Shown here: one piece after another, positions 19,366-27,740 of the stretch
Layout: each line of letters starts with the position of its first letter
Position numbering within the stretch: the stretch's first letter is position 1
NCBI RefSeq assembly: GCF_900101875.1
Contig: NZ_FNAI01000005.1
Location: 62,001 to 126,000, forward strand
Length of the DNA: 64,000 bases
Direction of reading: 5' to 3'
DNA from: Mucilaginibacter pineti
GTDB lineage: Bacteria; Bacteroidota; Bacteroidia; Sphingobacteriales; Sphingobacteriaceae
Notes under the pieces: generated by a model
The model's database searches: none
The model's input: only the letters and a program-made list of their open reading frames with translations
What the model was told of the DNA's origin: nothing
Made by a program: the position numbers and the translations under genes

Positions 19366-21674
19366 TATGCTTCAACCAACAATTCGTCATTGGCCTTTAC
19401 TACCTGCTCTTTGCCATGTACTAAAACGGAGGCCTCATTGCCCGACAGGTTTTTGATTTGCACGCCATCCTTGCTCACTTTTATATTAAGCAACGCGCCA
19501 CGGAAACCCACATTAAACGAGAACGAAGCCCATTTCTCGGGTAGGAAGGGCTGGAAGCTTAACTTGCCATCCCTTACGCGCATCCCGCCGAAACCTTCAA
19601 CAACAGCCATCCATGTGCCTGCCATTGATGTGATGTGACAGCCGTCTTCGGTATCGTTGTTATAATCGTCCAGATCTAACCGGGCGGTGCGGAGGTAAAA
19701 TTCATAGGCGCGGGCCTCGTCGCCAAGTTTTGCGGCTAATATGGCATGTACGCACGGCGATAATGATGATTCATGTACCGTACGCGGCTCGTAAAAGTCA
19801 AAATTCCTGCGGATGGTATCTATATCGTATTGGTCTTCAAAAAAGTAAATGCCCTGCAGTACGTCGGCCTGTTTGATATAGCATGAACGCAATATCCTGT
19901 CCCAGCTCCATTTCTGGTTCAGCGGGCGGTCAACGGCTGGCAGGTCTTTTACCAGGATCTGTTCCTTATCTAAATAACCATCCTGCTGTAAAAACACACC
20001 CTGCTTTTCATCGTAACCATAATACATTTTTTCGATGATGTGTTTGTACCTCGATGTTTCGATAGCTTCATCAAAGTTGATCTTGTTTACCAACGCTTCG
20101 TATTTTGCCTTATCTGAAGTTTTTATTTTTTCGATAACTTCGATGGTATACTCCATACACCAGGCAGCCAGTTTGCTGGTGTACCAGTTGTTATTTACGT
20201 TATTTTCGTACTCGTTTGGCCCGGTTACACCCAGCATTACATACTGCTCCTTTGCCTGCGACCAGCTAACCCTTTGCGACCAAAACCTTGCTATCGCAAT
20301 AAGTACTTCCAAGCCATAATTGGCGAGGTAAGCATCATCGGCAGTATAACGTACGTAGTTAAAAATGGCGTATGCAATGGCCCCGTTGCGGTGGATTTCC
20401 TCAAAAGTGATCTCCCATTCGTTATGGCATTCGGTACCATCCATGGTAACCATTGGGTACAAGGCGGCACCATTTTTAAACCCTAAAGAGGCGGCATTTT
20501 CTATCGCCTTACCCAGTTGTTTGTATCTATATAGTAATAGGTTTTTAGTAACCTTTTGATCGGCGGTTGATAAGTAAAAAGGTACGCAGTAAGCCTCGGT
20601 ATCCCAATAGGTAGAACCGCCGTATTTTTCGCCGGTGAAGCCTTTGGGACCAATATTCAGGCGGTCATCCTCGCCGGTATAGGTTTGGTTAAGCTGGAAG
20701 ATATTGAAGCGGATAGCCTGCTGTGCCGAGGCATCGCCTTCGATAATAATATCGTTATGTTTCCATTTTTCGGCCCAGTTGGCGGCCTGTTCGGCCAACA
20801 TAGTATCAAAACCTTTGGCTGCTATCCTGTTTAAAGTTGAGGTTAACTGTACAATAAGACCTTCGGGCTTATGATTTTGGGAGGATAGGTTAGCCACATA
20901 TTTTACAATGCTGATGCTTTGCCCCTGCTGCGCCTGCAATTCAACTTTTGAAGCAACGTATTTTTCCTTTTGTATGGCTTCCGCTTTAGGCTGTATAACC
21001 GTACCATTTTGAACAATGCTGAATTTCATGCCGGTTGCCACCTCGAAACCTGTTTTTTTGGTGCGCATTACAATATAGCCGCCATCGGGCTGAGTAGCCT
21101 TTGTTACCTCATCCCAGAATTTTTCATCGTAATTAGAATCCTTGTTCATCACATCGCCGTCAATAGCCGGCGTTATGGTAATAGTTCCGCTGAAATTAAG
21201 TGGGGTGATGGTGTAATTAATAGCAGCAGTTTCATCATCAACCATACTGCAAAAGCGACAAGCCTCTACTGCAACTTCTTTACCTAAGGCTGTTTTGGCT
21301 TTAAAGCTCCGTTTCAGATACCCTTCCTTCATATTCAGTTCCCGGCGAAAATCGATTACCTCGCATTTGGCAAGGTCAAGCTGTTCACCATCCAACAGGA
21401 TATCAATAATGGTCCAATTGGCCGAGTTGAGTACTTTGGCAAAGTATTCGGGATAGCCATTCTTCCACCAGCCAACGCGGGTTTTGTCGGGGTAGTAAAC
21501 CCCGGCAACATAGTTACCAAGTAAGGTATCGCCGCTGTAAGTCTCCTCAAAGTTGGCGCGCTGCCCCATCCGGCCATTACCCAGGCTAAATATGCTTTCA
21601 GATATTTTATGATGGTGGGGATCAAAGCCTTCCTCAATTATCTTCCACTCATCTACTTTAATATAGTCTTTCAT
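19365..21674 (-). CDS. GH65 maltose (or related disaccharide) phosphorylase
   Basis: 769 residues, normal for GH65, with no signal peptide. Phosphorolysis of maltose gives beta-glucose-1-phosphate and glucose. Catalytic acid Glu488 is in TGPNEYENNVNNN, followed by the conserved WYTSKLA; the KWSWDRILRSCYIKQADVLQ and VHESSLSPCVHAI segments are also family hallmarks. The pgmB gene is directly upstream in the same direction, which supports a beta-glucose-1-phosphate product. Maltose is the likely substrate given the GH13/GH31 neighbours, but kojibiose or trehalose phosphorylases share the fold. It overlaps the amylase start by one base. Confidence 0.93.
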   Translation of the reverse strand: MKDYIKVDEWKIIEEGFDPHHHKISESIFSLGNGRMGQRANFEETYSGDTLLGNYVAGVYYPDKTRVGWWKNGYPEYFAKVLNSANWTIIDILLDGEQLDLAKCEVIDFRRELNMKEGYLKRSFKAKTALGKEVAVEACRFCSMVDDETAAINYTITPLNFSGTITITPAIDGDVMNKDSNYDEKFWDEVTKATQPDGGYIVMRTKKTGFEVATGMKFSIVQNGTVIQPKAEAIQKEKYVASKVELQAQQGQSISIVKYVANLSSQNHKPEGLIVQLTSTLNRIAAKGFDTMLAEQAANWAEKWKHNDIIIEGDASAQQAIRFNIFQLNQTYTGEDDRLNIGPKGFTGEKYGGSTYWDTEAYCVPFYLSTADQKVTKNLLLYRYKQLGKAIENAASLGFKNGAALYPMVTMDGTECHNEWEITFEEIHRNGAIAYAIFNYVRYTADDAYLANYGLEVLIAIARFWSQRVSWSQAKEQYVMLGVTGPNEYENNVNNNWYTSKLAAWCMEYTIEVIEKIKTSDKAKYEALVNKINFDEAIETSRYKHIIEKMYYGYDEKQGVFLQQDGYLDKEQILVKDLPAVDRPLNQKWSWDRILRSCYIKQADVLQGIYFFEDQYDIDTIRRNFDFYEPRTVHESSLSPCVHAILAAKLGDEARAYEFYLRTARLDLDDYNNDTEDGCHITSMAGTWMAVVEGFGGMRVRDGKLSFQPFLPEKWASFSFNVGFRGALLNIKVSKDGVQIKNLSGNEASVLVHGKEQVVKANDELLVEA

Positions 21675-21715
21675 TTAATGATTGTTTTTGCCCTCATTAC
21701 GGGAAACTCAAGATC

Positions 21716-21807
21716 AAATTGTAATTCTGAGGAACAAGAACTATTTCTTGAACGAAGTGAAAAATCTAATCGGCGAATAGATCCTTCGTTCCCCAGGATG
21801 ACAAATT
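21716..21807. repeat. REP-like repeat (family A) between GH65 and pgmB
   Basis: The spacer contains AATTGTAATTCTGAGGAACA and an inverted counterpart CCTTCGTTCCCCAGGATGAC, a diverged copy of the family A arms seen at 13161 and 33558. It would lie within the pgmB-GH65 transcript. Confidence 0.6.
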
Positions 21808-21841
21808 CATTTATGCTTTGTTCCTCGCCATAACAGGGCGC

Positions 21842-22489
21842 TTATAACTTAAACAACTTATCTAACGTCATCTTATCCAAACCGCTTATTACCAGGTCGG
21901 CATCCAGTACACCGGGCTGGCCTATACCTACTACCTTCATGTGGCCGGCTTTGGCTGCTTCAACCCCGGCTATGGCATCTTCAAATACCACACACTCCTC
22001 GGGTTCAACACTCAGTTCCTTAGCGCCTTGCAAAAACACTTCGGGATCGGGTTTGGCCTTGCTTACTTTATTACCGTCGATAACCGCATCAAACAAGTTT
22101 GTAATACCAATCTTATCTAAAATGGTCATAGAGTTTTTACTGGCAGACCCAAGGGCTGTTTTAATTCCCGCCGCACGACAGATCAGGATAAACTCTTTGG
22201 CACCGGGCAATATTTCGTCGGGTTTCATCTGGTTTACCATTTCCATGTACCAGGTGTTTTTTTGGGTGGCCAGCACTTCCTGCTCGGCAGGGGTTTTGGT
22301 TACCCCGCCCCAGCCCAATATAAGTTCAAGCGAGCGCACACGGCTCACGCCTTTCAGTTGCTCATTCTGATGTTCGGTAAAATCGAACCCTAAACTATTT
22401 GCCAAGCGTTTCCAGGCTTTATAATGATATACTGCTGTATCAACAATTACACCGTCGAGATCAAAAATACAGGCTTTAATATTGTTCAT
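21842..22489 (-). CDS. pgmB: Beta-phosphoglucomutase (HAD superfamily)
   Basis: 215 residues. It converts beta-glucose-1-phosphate to glucose-6-phosphate. HAD motif I is FDLDGVIVD with nucleophile Asp10 and acid/base Asp12; the cap contains LKGVSRVRSLELIL, typical of PgmB substrate recognition; motif II is LGSASKN; motif III/IV includes KAKPDPEVFL and VFEDAIAGVEAA. It lies between the SusA-like gene (45-bp gap) and GH65, the standard maltose-phosphorolysis pair. Confidence 0.95.
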   Translation of the reverse strand: MNNIKACIFDLDGVIVDTAVYHYKAWKRLANSLGFDFTEHQNEQLKGVSRVRSLELILGWGGVTKTPAEQEVLATQKNTWYMEMVNQMKPDEILPGAKEFILICRAAGIKTALGSASKNSMTILDKIGITNLFDAVIDGNKVSKAKPDPEVFLQGAKELSVEPEECVVFEDAIAGVEAAKAGHMKVVGIGQPGVLDADLVISGLDKMTLDKLFKL

Positions 22490-22534
22490 CGTTATTTGTT
22501 AAATAGGGGCACATACAGCCCCTAAGATATAATT

Positions 22535-24397
22535 TTAATGAGTAATGCCGGGTAATAATTCTAATACCAGGGCTGTTTTTGCGGGCAGCGCAATCTGTTT
22601 AAGATCAACATCTTCGTCGGTAATTACATTGCGGGCTTTTTTGGCATCGCCTATGCGCTCAAAATACCTTTCGGCACTGGCGGTTTGCTCTTTTTCGCTG
22701 CTGTTGAAGATAACCATCACTGTTTTAGCGGCATCGTACCTGAAATAAACATAAATGCCCTTCTCCGGTACATACTGCATTAGTTTACCGGTTTGCAGTG
22801 CTGTGGTAACCTTGCGATAATTGGCCAGCTTACTTACATAATTAAATGCTTCATTCTCCCTTTTTGTACGACCATCGGCAGTGAATTTATTATCCTTATC
22901 GCCCTTCCACCCGCCGGCAAAGTCTTCCCGCACCAGACCATCCGGGTCCGATAGGTTTTTCATCAATATCTCATCGCCATAATATAACTGCGGCACACCA
23001 CGCATGGTAAGTAACATGGCCATTGCAGATTTGTATTTCGTAAAATCTTCTTTCAGTACCGAGAGCATCCGGCTCATATCGTGGTTATCTAAAAAGATGG
23101 TATTGCGGGTTGCATCCTGGTATAAAAAATCCTGCGCAAGTACCGAGTACAGGCGACCGACACCATCCGTCCAGCCATCGTTACCGTTTATGGCTTCAAA
23201 AATGGCATCCTTAAGCACACCATCGGTTATGCCGGGCAGGTGGGTATCAAAACCACGGTTAACGGTATTACCCTGCGTAAAAAACGCCTGGTTTGCTGCC
23301 GACCATACCAGCGTTTCGCCAAATATGGAAAGCTTGGGAAACTCGGCTTTTACATCTTGTGCCCATTTGGCCATATAGGCCGGATCATTATAAGGATAGG
23401 TATCTAAACGGAAGCCGTCGATACCTGCATACTCCACCCACCAGATGTGGTTTTGGGTAAGGAAATTTTGCACGTAGGGGTTACTCTCGTTCATATCGGC
23501 CATTCGGTGATCAAACCAGCCATCCTGCATCAGTTTACGGTCCATAGGGGATACATGCGGATCCATCACCGCGGCATCCCTGAAGTTTGATTTGGTATAG
23601 GTTGGCCATTGGTGTACCCAGCTTTTCATCGGCATATCGCTTATGGTATAACCCTCGGTGCCGGCATGGTTGTGAACAAGGTCTTTAATCACCTTTAGGC
23701 CCATGCTGTGGCATTTTTCAACAAATTGTTTGTACAGTTCATTGGTACCATAGCGCGGATCTATCTTATAATAATCAGTAACGGCGTAGCCGTGGTATGA
23801 TGCATGTGGTTCGTCATTCTCAATTTCAGGCGTGAGCCATATGGCGGTAACACCCAGATTTTTCAAATAATCAAGGTGGTTCATTACTCCCTGGATATCG
23901 CCTCCATGGCGACTGTACATCGAATCGCGGTTAATGCCCTTCTCGCGCATGTTATCAAATGAGTCGTTGCTTTCATCGCCATTGCTAAACCTGTCGGGCA
24001 TAATGAGGTAGATGAGATCCTTACTGGTTACTCCCTGCGCACGGCCCGCAGACTTGTCGCGTTTTTTGAGTGAATAATTATAAACCAAGGCCTTTTCGCC
24101 GGCTTTTGTGAATTTTATCGGGAACGTTCCCGGAGATGCGGATGAAAAAACCTCCAGATCAAGGAATAAATAATTTGAATTTTCAACTTTATGCACCGCT
24201 TTGAGCTTTACACCGGGGTAATTAAGCACCACATTACGGGCTGCAATATTATTGCCATGAACAATAAGCTGCAGGTTGGGGTTACTCATTCCTACCCACC
24301 AAAACATGGGCTCTACGCGTTCCAGGGCAGGTATTTGGGCCGAAGCACCCAGTGCCAGCATAGCGCAGCAAATGGTAAACAGTAAGTTTTTTTTCAT
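22535..24397 (-). CDS. SusA-like GH13 neopullulanase/cyclomaltodextrinase
   Basis: About 620 residues from ATG at 24397. This start is chosen because it gives a clean signal peptide (MKKNLLFTICCAMLALGASA); an upstream in-frame ATG at 24439 would put 14 extra residues before it. An N-terminal cyclomaltodextrinase-N-type beta domain (about 25-115; PMFWWVGMSNPNLQLIVHG) precedes the GH13 barrel with Asp332 (GFRLDTYPY), Glu361 (FGETLVWS) and Asp440 (DNHDMSR). It is periplasmic by prediction and resembles SusA of the Bacteroides starch system. It is the first gene of the maltose/starch cluster, 45 bp before pgmB. Confidence 0.93.
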   Translation of the reverse strand: MKKNLLFTICCAMLALGASAQIPALERVEPMFWWVGMSNPNLQLIVHGNNIAARNVVLNYPGVKLKAVHKVENSNYLFLDLEVFSSASPGTFPIKFTKAGEKALVYNYSLKKRDKSAGRAQGVTSKDLIYLIMPDRFSNGDESNDSFDNMREKGINRDSMYSRHGGDIQGVMNHLDYLKNLGVTAIWLTPEIENDEPHASYHGYAVTDYYKIDPRYGTNELYKQFVEKCHSMGLKVIKDLVHNHAGTEGYTISDMPMKSWVHQWPTYTKSNFRDAAVMDPHVSPMDRKLMQDGWFDHRMADMNESNPYVQNFLTQNHIWWVEYAGIDGFRLDTYPYNDPAYMAKWAQDVKAEFPKLSIFGETLVWSAANQAFFTQGNTVNRGFDTHLPGITDGVLKDAIFEAINGNDGWTDGVGRLYSVLAQDFLYQDATRNTIFLDNHDMSRMLSVLKEDFTKYKSAMAMLLTMRGVPQLYYGDEILMKNLSDPDGLVREDFAGGWKGDKDNKFTADGRTKRENEAFNYVSKLANYRKVTTALQTGKLMQYVPEKGIYVYFRYDAAKTVMVIFNSSEKEQTASAERYFERIGDAKKARNVITDEDVDLKQIALPAKTALVLELLPGITH

Positions 24398-24457
24398 ACA
24401 AAAAGGATCAAAAAAAGGATAATTGGTACAGTGCAGCAAATCATGCTATCTGCGTTT

Positions 24458-24465
24458 CAAATTTA
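24458..24465 (-). promoter_or_regulatory. Possible -7 box of the starch cluster promoter
   Basis: TAAATTTG on the minus strand, about 60 bp upstream of the SusA-like start, matches TAnnTTTG. No clear -33 element is seen at the expected distance. Confidence 0.35.
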
Positions 24466-24598
24466 TAATAAAAATGATTTGTTGTATGAAAAAGTTAAAT
24501 AATTGTTGAGCAAAGAAAAATAGGTGGATAAATAATTTCGAAAAAAATTTAATCTTATTTGGATTAATTATAAATAAACTGCAGTTTTGCATTGTTAT

Positions 24599-24961
24599 AT
24601 GATTTCCACGCTCACCCAAACTACTCCATGGACAGATGTTTTCAGTACATCGGCCGGCGCTATTTACCAGTGCGATGAGGAACGTTGCTGGTATGTTGAT
24701 TTTGCAGGCAAGGTTGCCAAATTTGATTATCGTTGCCTGCTTAAGTTGCGTAAAGCTGTTTACCATATAGATATTGAGCAGGTGCTACTTACTACCACTA
24801 AAGCACCGGATGTAGAGATCATTTTCATCTGCGCCTGCGATCATTGCTACGTACTCTCTTTAGTACAGATCATCGCCCTTAAAGAACTCCTGGAAGGCAC
24901 CTTTGTAATGCTTGAACTAAACCACATTTTGCACGACAGACTGGGCAGGGTGGTTATTTAA
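24599..24961 (+). CDS. Conserved-looking hypothetical protein, 120 residues
   Basis: The frame opens at ATG 24587 and again at ATG 24599 (MISTLTQTTPW); the second is preferred as a start but either is possible. The protein is globular by composition, with no signal peptide or membrane segment, and contains several Cys residues (YQCDEERCWYV, FICACDHCYV) that could bind a metal. It is transcribed away from the SusA-like gene and followed by a hairpin repeat. I do not recognise the family. Confidence 0.6.
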   Translation: MISTLTQTTPWTDVFSTSAGAIYQCDEERCWYVDFAGKVAKFDYRCLLKLRKAVYHIDIEQVLLTTTKAPDVEIIFICACDHCYVLSLVQIIALKELLEGTFVMLELNHILHDRLGRVVI

Positions 24962-24968
24962 TATCGGA

Positions 24969-25065
24969 TTTCGGAGGTTTGATTTCGGATTTTTTGCCAT
25001 CCAGGTAGTAAATTTTCGTTACAATCATTTTTTTAAAAAACAAATCCGAAATCAAACATCCGAAA
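24969..25065. repeat. Inverted repeat with word-like arms (TTTGATTTCGGAT)
   Basis: 24-nt arms at 24969-24992 and 25042-25065 differ at one position. Each arm is made of the short word TTTCGGA repeated around TTTGAT. A long hairpin could form after the gene at 24599. Confidence 0.7.
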
Positions 25066-25200
25066 CCCCAAATCCTTTCTCCCTATAACTATTTAGATTA
25101 AATTCATATTGTGTTTAAATTGAGTTAATTGTGTTTATAGCATTATTATTGTATATAATTCTGTTGTGAGTTTATTTACAATATTTAATCAGCCCAGATC

Positions 25201-25731
25201 ATGAAAGACCTATTACGCATTAAAAGCCTGATTTCTACGGAAATTGAAGCGCTTTTAAATCAGCAAGTAAAAAAAGAAGCATATTCTTCATCAGTATATT
25301 TATCAATGGCATCATGGTGTAACCGTAACGGTTATGATTTCTCTTCCGACTACTTTTTTAAACAAGCCGAAGAAGAAAGACTACACCAGTTAAAATTTTA
25401 TAAATACATATTGGATATGGGCGGCAACTCTATATCTCCGGAAATTACCGGCATTAAGCAGGAATATAACTCATTCCGCGAGGTTTTTGAAGAAGCTTTG
25501 GACCAGGAGATCAGCGTTACCAACTCCATCAAAAACATTTACGCCCGCTGTATGAAAGAGCAGGATTTTATAACCATGGAATTTTTAAACTGGTTCCTGA
25601 AAGAGCAACGCGAAGAAGAATACAAAGCCCGCCGCGCCCTTGAACTGTTTGAAGTTATTGGCGAAGAAGGCACCGGCCGCTGGCAAATTGACAAACACGT
25701 AGGTGAGATAAAATATAACGGCGAGGCGTAA
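25201..25731 (+). CDS. Ferritin (FtnA type)
   Basis: 176 residues forming a four-helix ferritin. Ferroxidase-site residues are visible: Glu in LISTEIEALL, the pair in QAEEERLHQLKF (Glu-x-x-His), Glu in FEEALDQE and the later helix with FLKEQREEEYKA. It stores iron as ferric mineral inside a 24-mer shell in the cytosol. AT-rich upstream DNA of about 130 bp holds the promoter; a hairpin/repeat region follows. Confidence 0.95.
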   Translation: MKDLLRIKSLISTEIEALLNQQVKKEAYSSSVYLSMASWCNRNGYDFSSDYFFKQAEEERLHQLKFYKYILDMGGNSISPEITGIKQEYNSFREVFEEALDQEISVTNSIKNIYARCMKEQDFITMEFLNWFLKEQREEEYKARRALELFEVIGEEGTGRWQIDKHVGEIKYNGEA

Positions 25732-25734
25732 AAG

Positions 25735-25862
25735 CCTCACCCCGGCCCTCTCCAAAGGAGAGGGGGAGATTAATAAAAAAGTCCTTTTGCTAATGCATAA
25801 GGACTTTTTTTTTGACATGCTATTTAAAAAGTCCTCCCTTTCAGGGGGAGGGTTGGGTGGGG
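25735..25862. repeat. Repeat region with embedded terminator after ferritin gene
   Basis: GCCCTCTCCAAAGGAGAGGG at about 25745-25764 and CTCCCTTTCAGGGGGAGGG at about 25834-25853 are GC-rich hairpins (family B-like). Between them AAAAGTCCTT...AAGGACTTTTTTT (about 25778-25813) is an intrinsic terminator for the ferritin gene. Confidence 0.7.
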
Positions 25863-25866
25863 CTTC

Positions 25867-26127
25867 TTACTCTATCAAATCCATCAGCTTCAATACATCC
25901 TTAGCGTTATATTCCTTTAGCCAGGTGTTACCGGGCTGGATGCTGCATATTGGAGCATACTTACATCTGTCAGTACATTCCGTTTCTATGACTTCAATTT
26001 CTTCGGGGCCGTGGTAATGTTTTATGTAAGTTTTGGCCAATTTGTACATATCCTTGCCGCCCCGCTTGCCGCATTTGCTGCCGGTGCATACATAAAGTAC
26101 CCTATCAGGAATGGTGAATTTGCCCAT
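25867..26127 (-). CDS. Thioredoxin-like [2Fe-2S] ferredoxin domain protein
   Basis: 86 residues. Cys14 and Cys19 (VCTGSKCGKRGG), then Cys51 and Cys55 (ECTDRCKYAP) and Cys61 form the Cys pattern of the thioredoxin-fold 2Fe-2S family (NuoE/Shethna-like). A cytosolic electron carrier or (2Fe-2S)-sensor role is expected. It is a single-gene unit; a -7-like TAACTTTG lies on the minus strand at 26169-26162. Adjacent to the ferritin gene but convergent, so an iron link is only suggestive. Confidence 0.85.
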   Translation of the reverse strand: MGKFTIPDRVLYVCTGSKCGKRGGKDMYKLAKTYIKHYHGPEEIEVIETECTDRCKYAPICSIQPGNTWLKEYNAKDVLKLMDLIE

Positions 26128-26273
26128 AATCTTGTAGTGTTATTACAATGTTAAACTATAACAAAGTTATAACAATAAAGTTCCATTAAGGTAATCTGCC
26201 TGGACAGGAATTAGTATATGCTAAAAGATTTAAACATATCTGACAAATTCTCTTAACCCCAGATCAACACAAA

Positions 26274-26870
26274 TCATCTTTCAAAGCTTTTAATGTAATC
26301 GGCCAAAGGTTCAAGGTCCATTTGTTTGCGTAGTTTGTCAACCTGGTCGGGGTATTTTAGCGGGAACGGCGTAAGCTTGTTGGTTTTTAAATCTTTCGAC
26401 AACTGTGTGCCATAAATTTGCTTTTGCTTGGTACTTACCAGTATACGGTCTGTTAGCAAGGCATAATTGGATTTGCTTGCATTTTTACGGTCTACTTCTT
26501 TTTTCATTAATGCAAGCACCAGTTTCTGAAAAAGTACATCATCATCGCAATGCTGAATAATGGCCCAAAAACCCTGGCTCGCATCCTTGCCAACCAGCGT
26601 GTAACCCGGGTAGCCGTATTTTTTGATGATAGCCTTCGCCTTTATTTCATTTATACTATCGGCAGTTGCCCAGTTCTTTTGGATGTCGTCTGCACTATAT
26701 GTTGATTTTTGCTTTCTTCCGGCCTTCATATCCTCCAAACGCCAAAACTGATCGTCCTTATACATCGCGTTGATCTCCTCAATCAAAGGTGTATTTAAAT
26801 TGTGTGTCTGCGCAAATGCTGGCAATGCCAGACAGCCGCAGATAAAAGATAATAGGATAAAGATTTTCAT
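26274..26870 (-). CDS. Secreted protein resembling the DUF6624 family
   Basis: 198 residues with a signal peptide ending near LPAFAQ (residue 21). Family-like features are DQFWR near 40, the central KKYGYPGYTLVGKDASQGFW, IIQHCDDDVLFQ, ALLTDRILV and QIYGTQL near the C-terminus. The biochemical function of this family is unknown. The protein is expected in the periplasm. It stands alone between the ferredoxin gene and a repeat-filled spacer. Confidence 0.75.
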   Translation of the reverse strand: MKIFILLSFICGCLALPAFAQTHNLNTPLIEEINAMYKDDQFWRLEDMKAGRKQKSTYSADDIQKNWATADSINEIKAKAIIKKYGYPGYTLVGKDASQGFWAIIQHCDDDVLFQKLVLALMKKEVDRKNASKSNYALLTDRILVSTKQKQIYGTQLSKDLKTNKLTPFPLKYPDQVDKLRKQMDLEPLADYIKSFER

Positions 26871-26958
26871 AGGATCATTAAAAACTAAATATATAGTTGA
26901 TTTTTAATATTTACAAGGAATAAAATCCAAAAATCTGACAAATCTGCTGAATCCCGAA

Positions 26959-27062
26959 AATTGTCTGAACCATGATTCACCTAATTAAACAGATTATCTT
27001 GATTTCGATTTTATTAATCCTCTTAATCCTTAAATCATGTAAATCATGGTTCAGACAAATTA
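26959..27062. repeat. MITE-like inverted repeat (TTGTCTGAACCATGATT arms)
   Basis: AATTGTCTGAACCATGATT at 26959-26977 is the complement of the stretch AATCATGGTTCAGACAAATT at 27043-27062, allowing one inserted A. Outside it GAATCCCG and GGATTCCG extend the symmetry. Related single arms occur near 54846 (GTCTGAACCGGAATTTA) and 57256 (TTGTCTGAACCTGGATTTA), so it is a dispersed family. Confidence 0.65.
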
Positions 27063-27129
27063 GGATTCCGACAAAAAAAATCTTAAAATCATCTGCACAT
27101 CTGAAATCTGAAATCTGCACATTTACAAA

Positions 27130-27708
27130 ATGTTCAAAAAGTACTCCTCCCTCCTGCTTATAGTTTTACTTATTGTTTGGGGTTGCAACCCCAGGCCCGA
27201 TAACACCTATCCGTATAAAGTTGTAAAGATTAAGGATGGCGATACCATTGGTTTGCTGAGCAGCGATAACCAGGAAATGACCGTACGGCTGGCCGAGGTT
27301 GATTGCCCCGAAAAAACACAGGCCTATGGGCAGGCGGCAAAAAAATTCACATCAGATCTTTGCTTTGGCAAATACGTAAAACTCATTGGCAACGTACATG
27401 ACCGTTACGGCCGTACCGTAGCATTGGTTATTTTGGACGATGGCACCAACGTAAATTATCAGCTGGTTAAAAGCGGTTACGCCTGGCAATACAAGCAATA
27501 TTCAAAAAACGCTGAATTGGCGGGTTACGAGCAGCAAGCCCGTGAAAACAAGCTTGGATTATGGGCCGATGCTAATCCCACCCCACCCTGGGATTTCCGC
27601 CGCGAAAAGAAACCGGCATACCGTGCACCAAAAACCGATAGCCTGCAAACCAAACCACGCAAAAAACATTATCGCAAGCGCAAGCCAAAACTTGAAGAAG
27701 CGCATTAA
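27130..27708 (+). CDS. Thermonuclease-family (SNase-like) lipoprotein
   Basis: 192 residues. A lipoprotein signal ends at VWGC (Cys19). The SNase domain (about 28-155) shows DGDTI, VRLAEVDCPE (active-site Arg), YGQAAKKF, and DRYGR with the second catalytic Arg; IDGxT-type Ca-site residues are present. It would be a calcium-dependent nuclease anchored in the envelope. The tail (160-192) is strongly basic (KPRKKHYRKRKPK) and may bind nucleic acid or the surface. The acylase gene follows after 32 bp, possibly cotranscribed. Confidence 0.9.
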   Translation: MFKKYSSLLLIVLLIVWGCNPRPDNTYPYKVVKIKDGDTIGLLSSDNQEMTVRLAEVDCPEKTQAYGQAAKKFTSDLCFGKYVKLIGNVHDRYGRTVALVILDDGTNVNYQLVKSGYAWQYKQYSKNAELAGYEQQARENKLGLWADANPTPPWDFRREKKPAYRAPKTDSLQTKPRKKHYRKRKPKLEEAH

Positions 27709-27740
27709 ATTGGTAACTTTATAGGCATCAACCCTACGTA

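Noticed and set aside
24398..24439. ATG 24439 as the start of the SusA-like gene
   Set aside because: It would put 14 polar residues before the signal peptide; ATG 24397 gives a normal one.
26972..27163. 63-codon plus-strand frame before the SNase gene
   Set aside because: It runs through the inverted repeat and overlaps the nuclease start; composition reflects the repeat.
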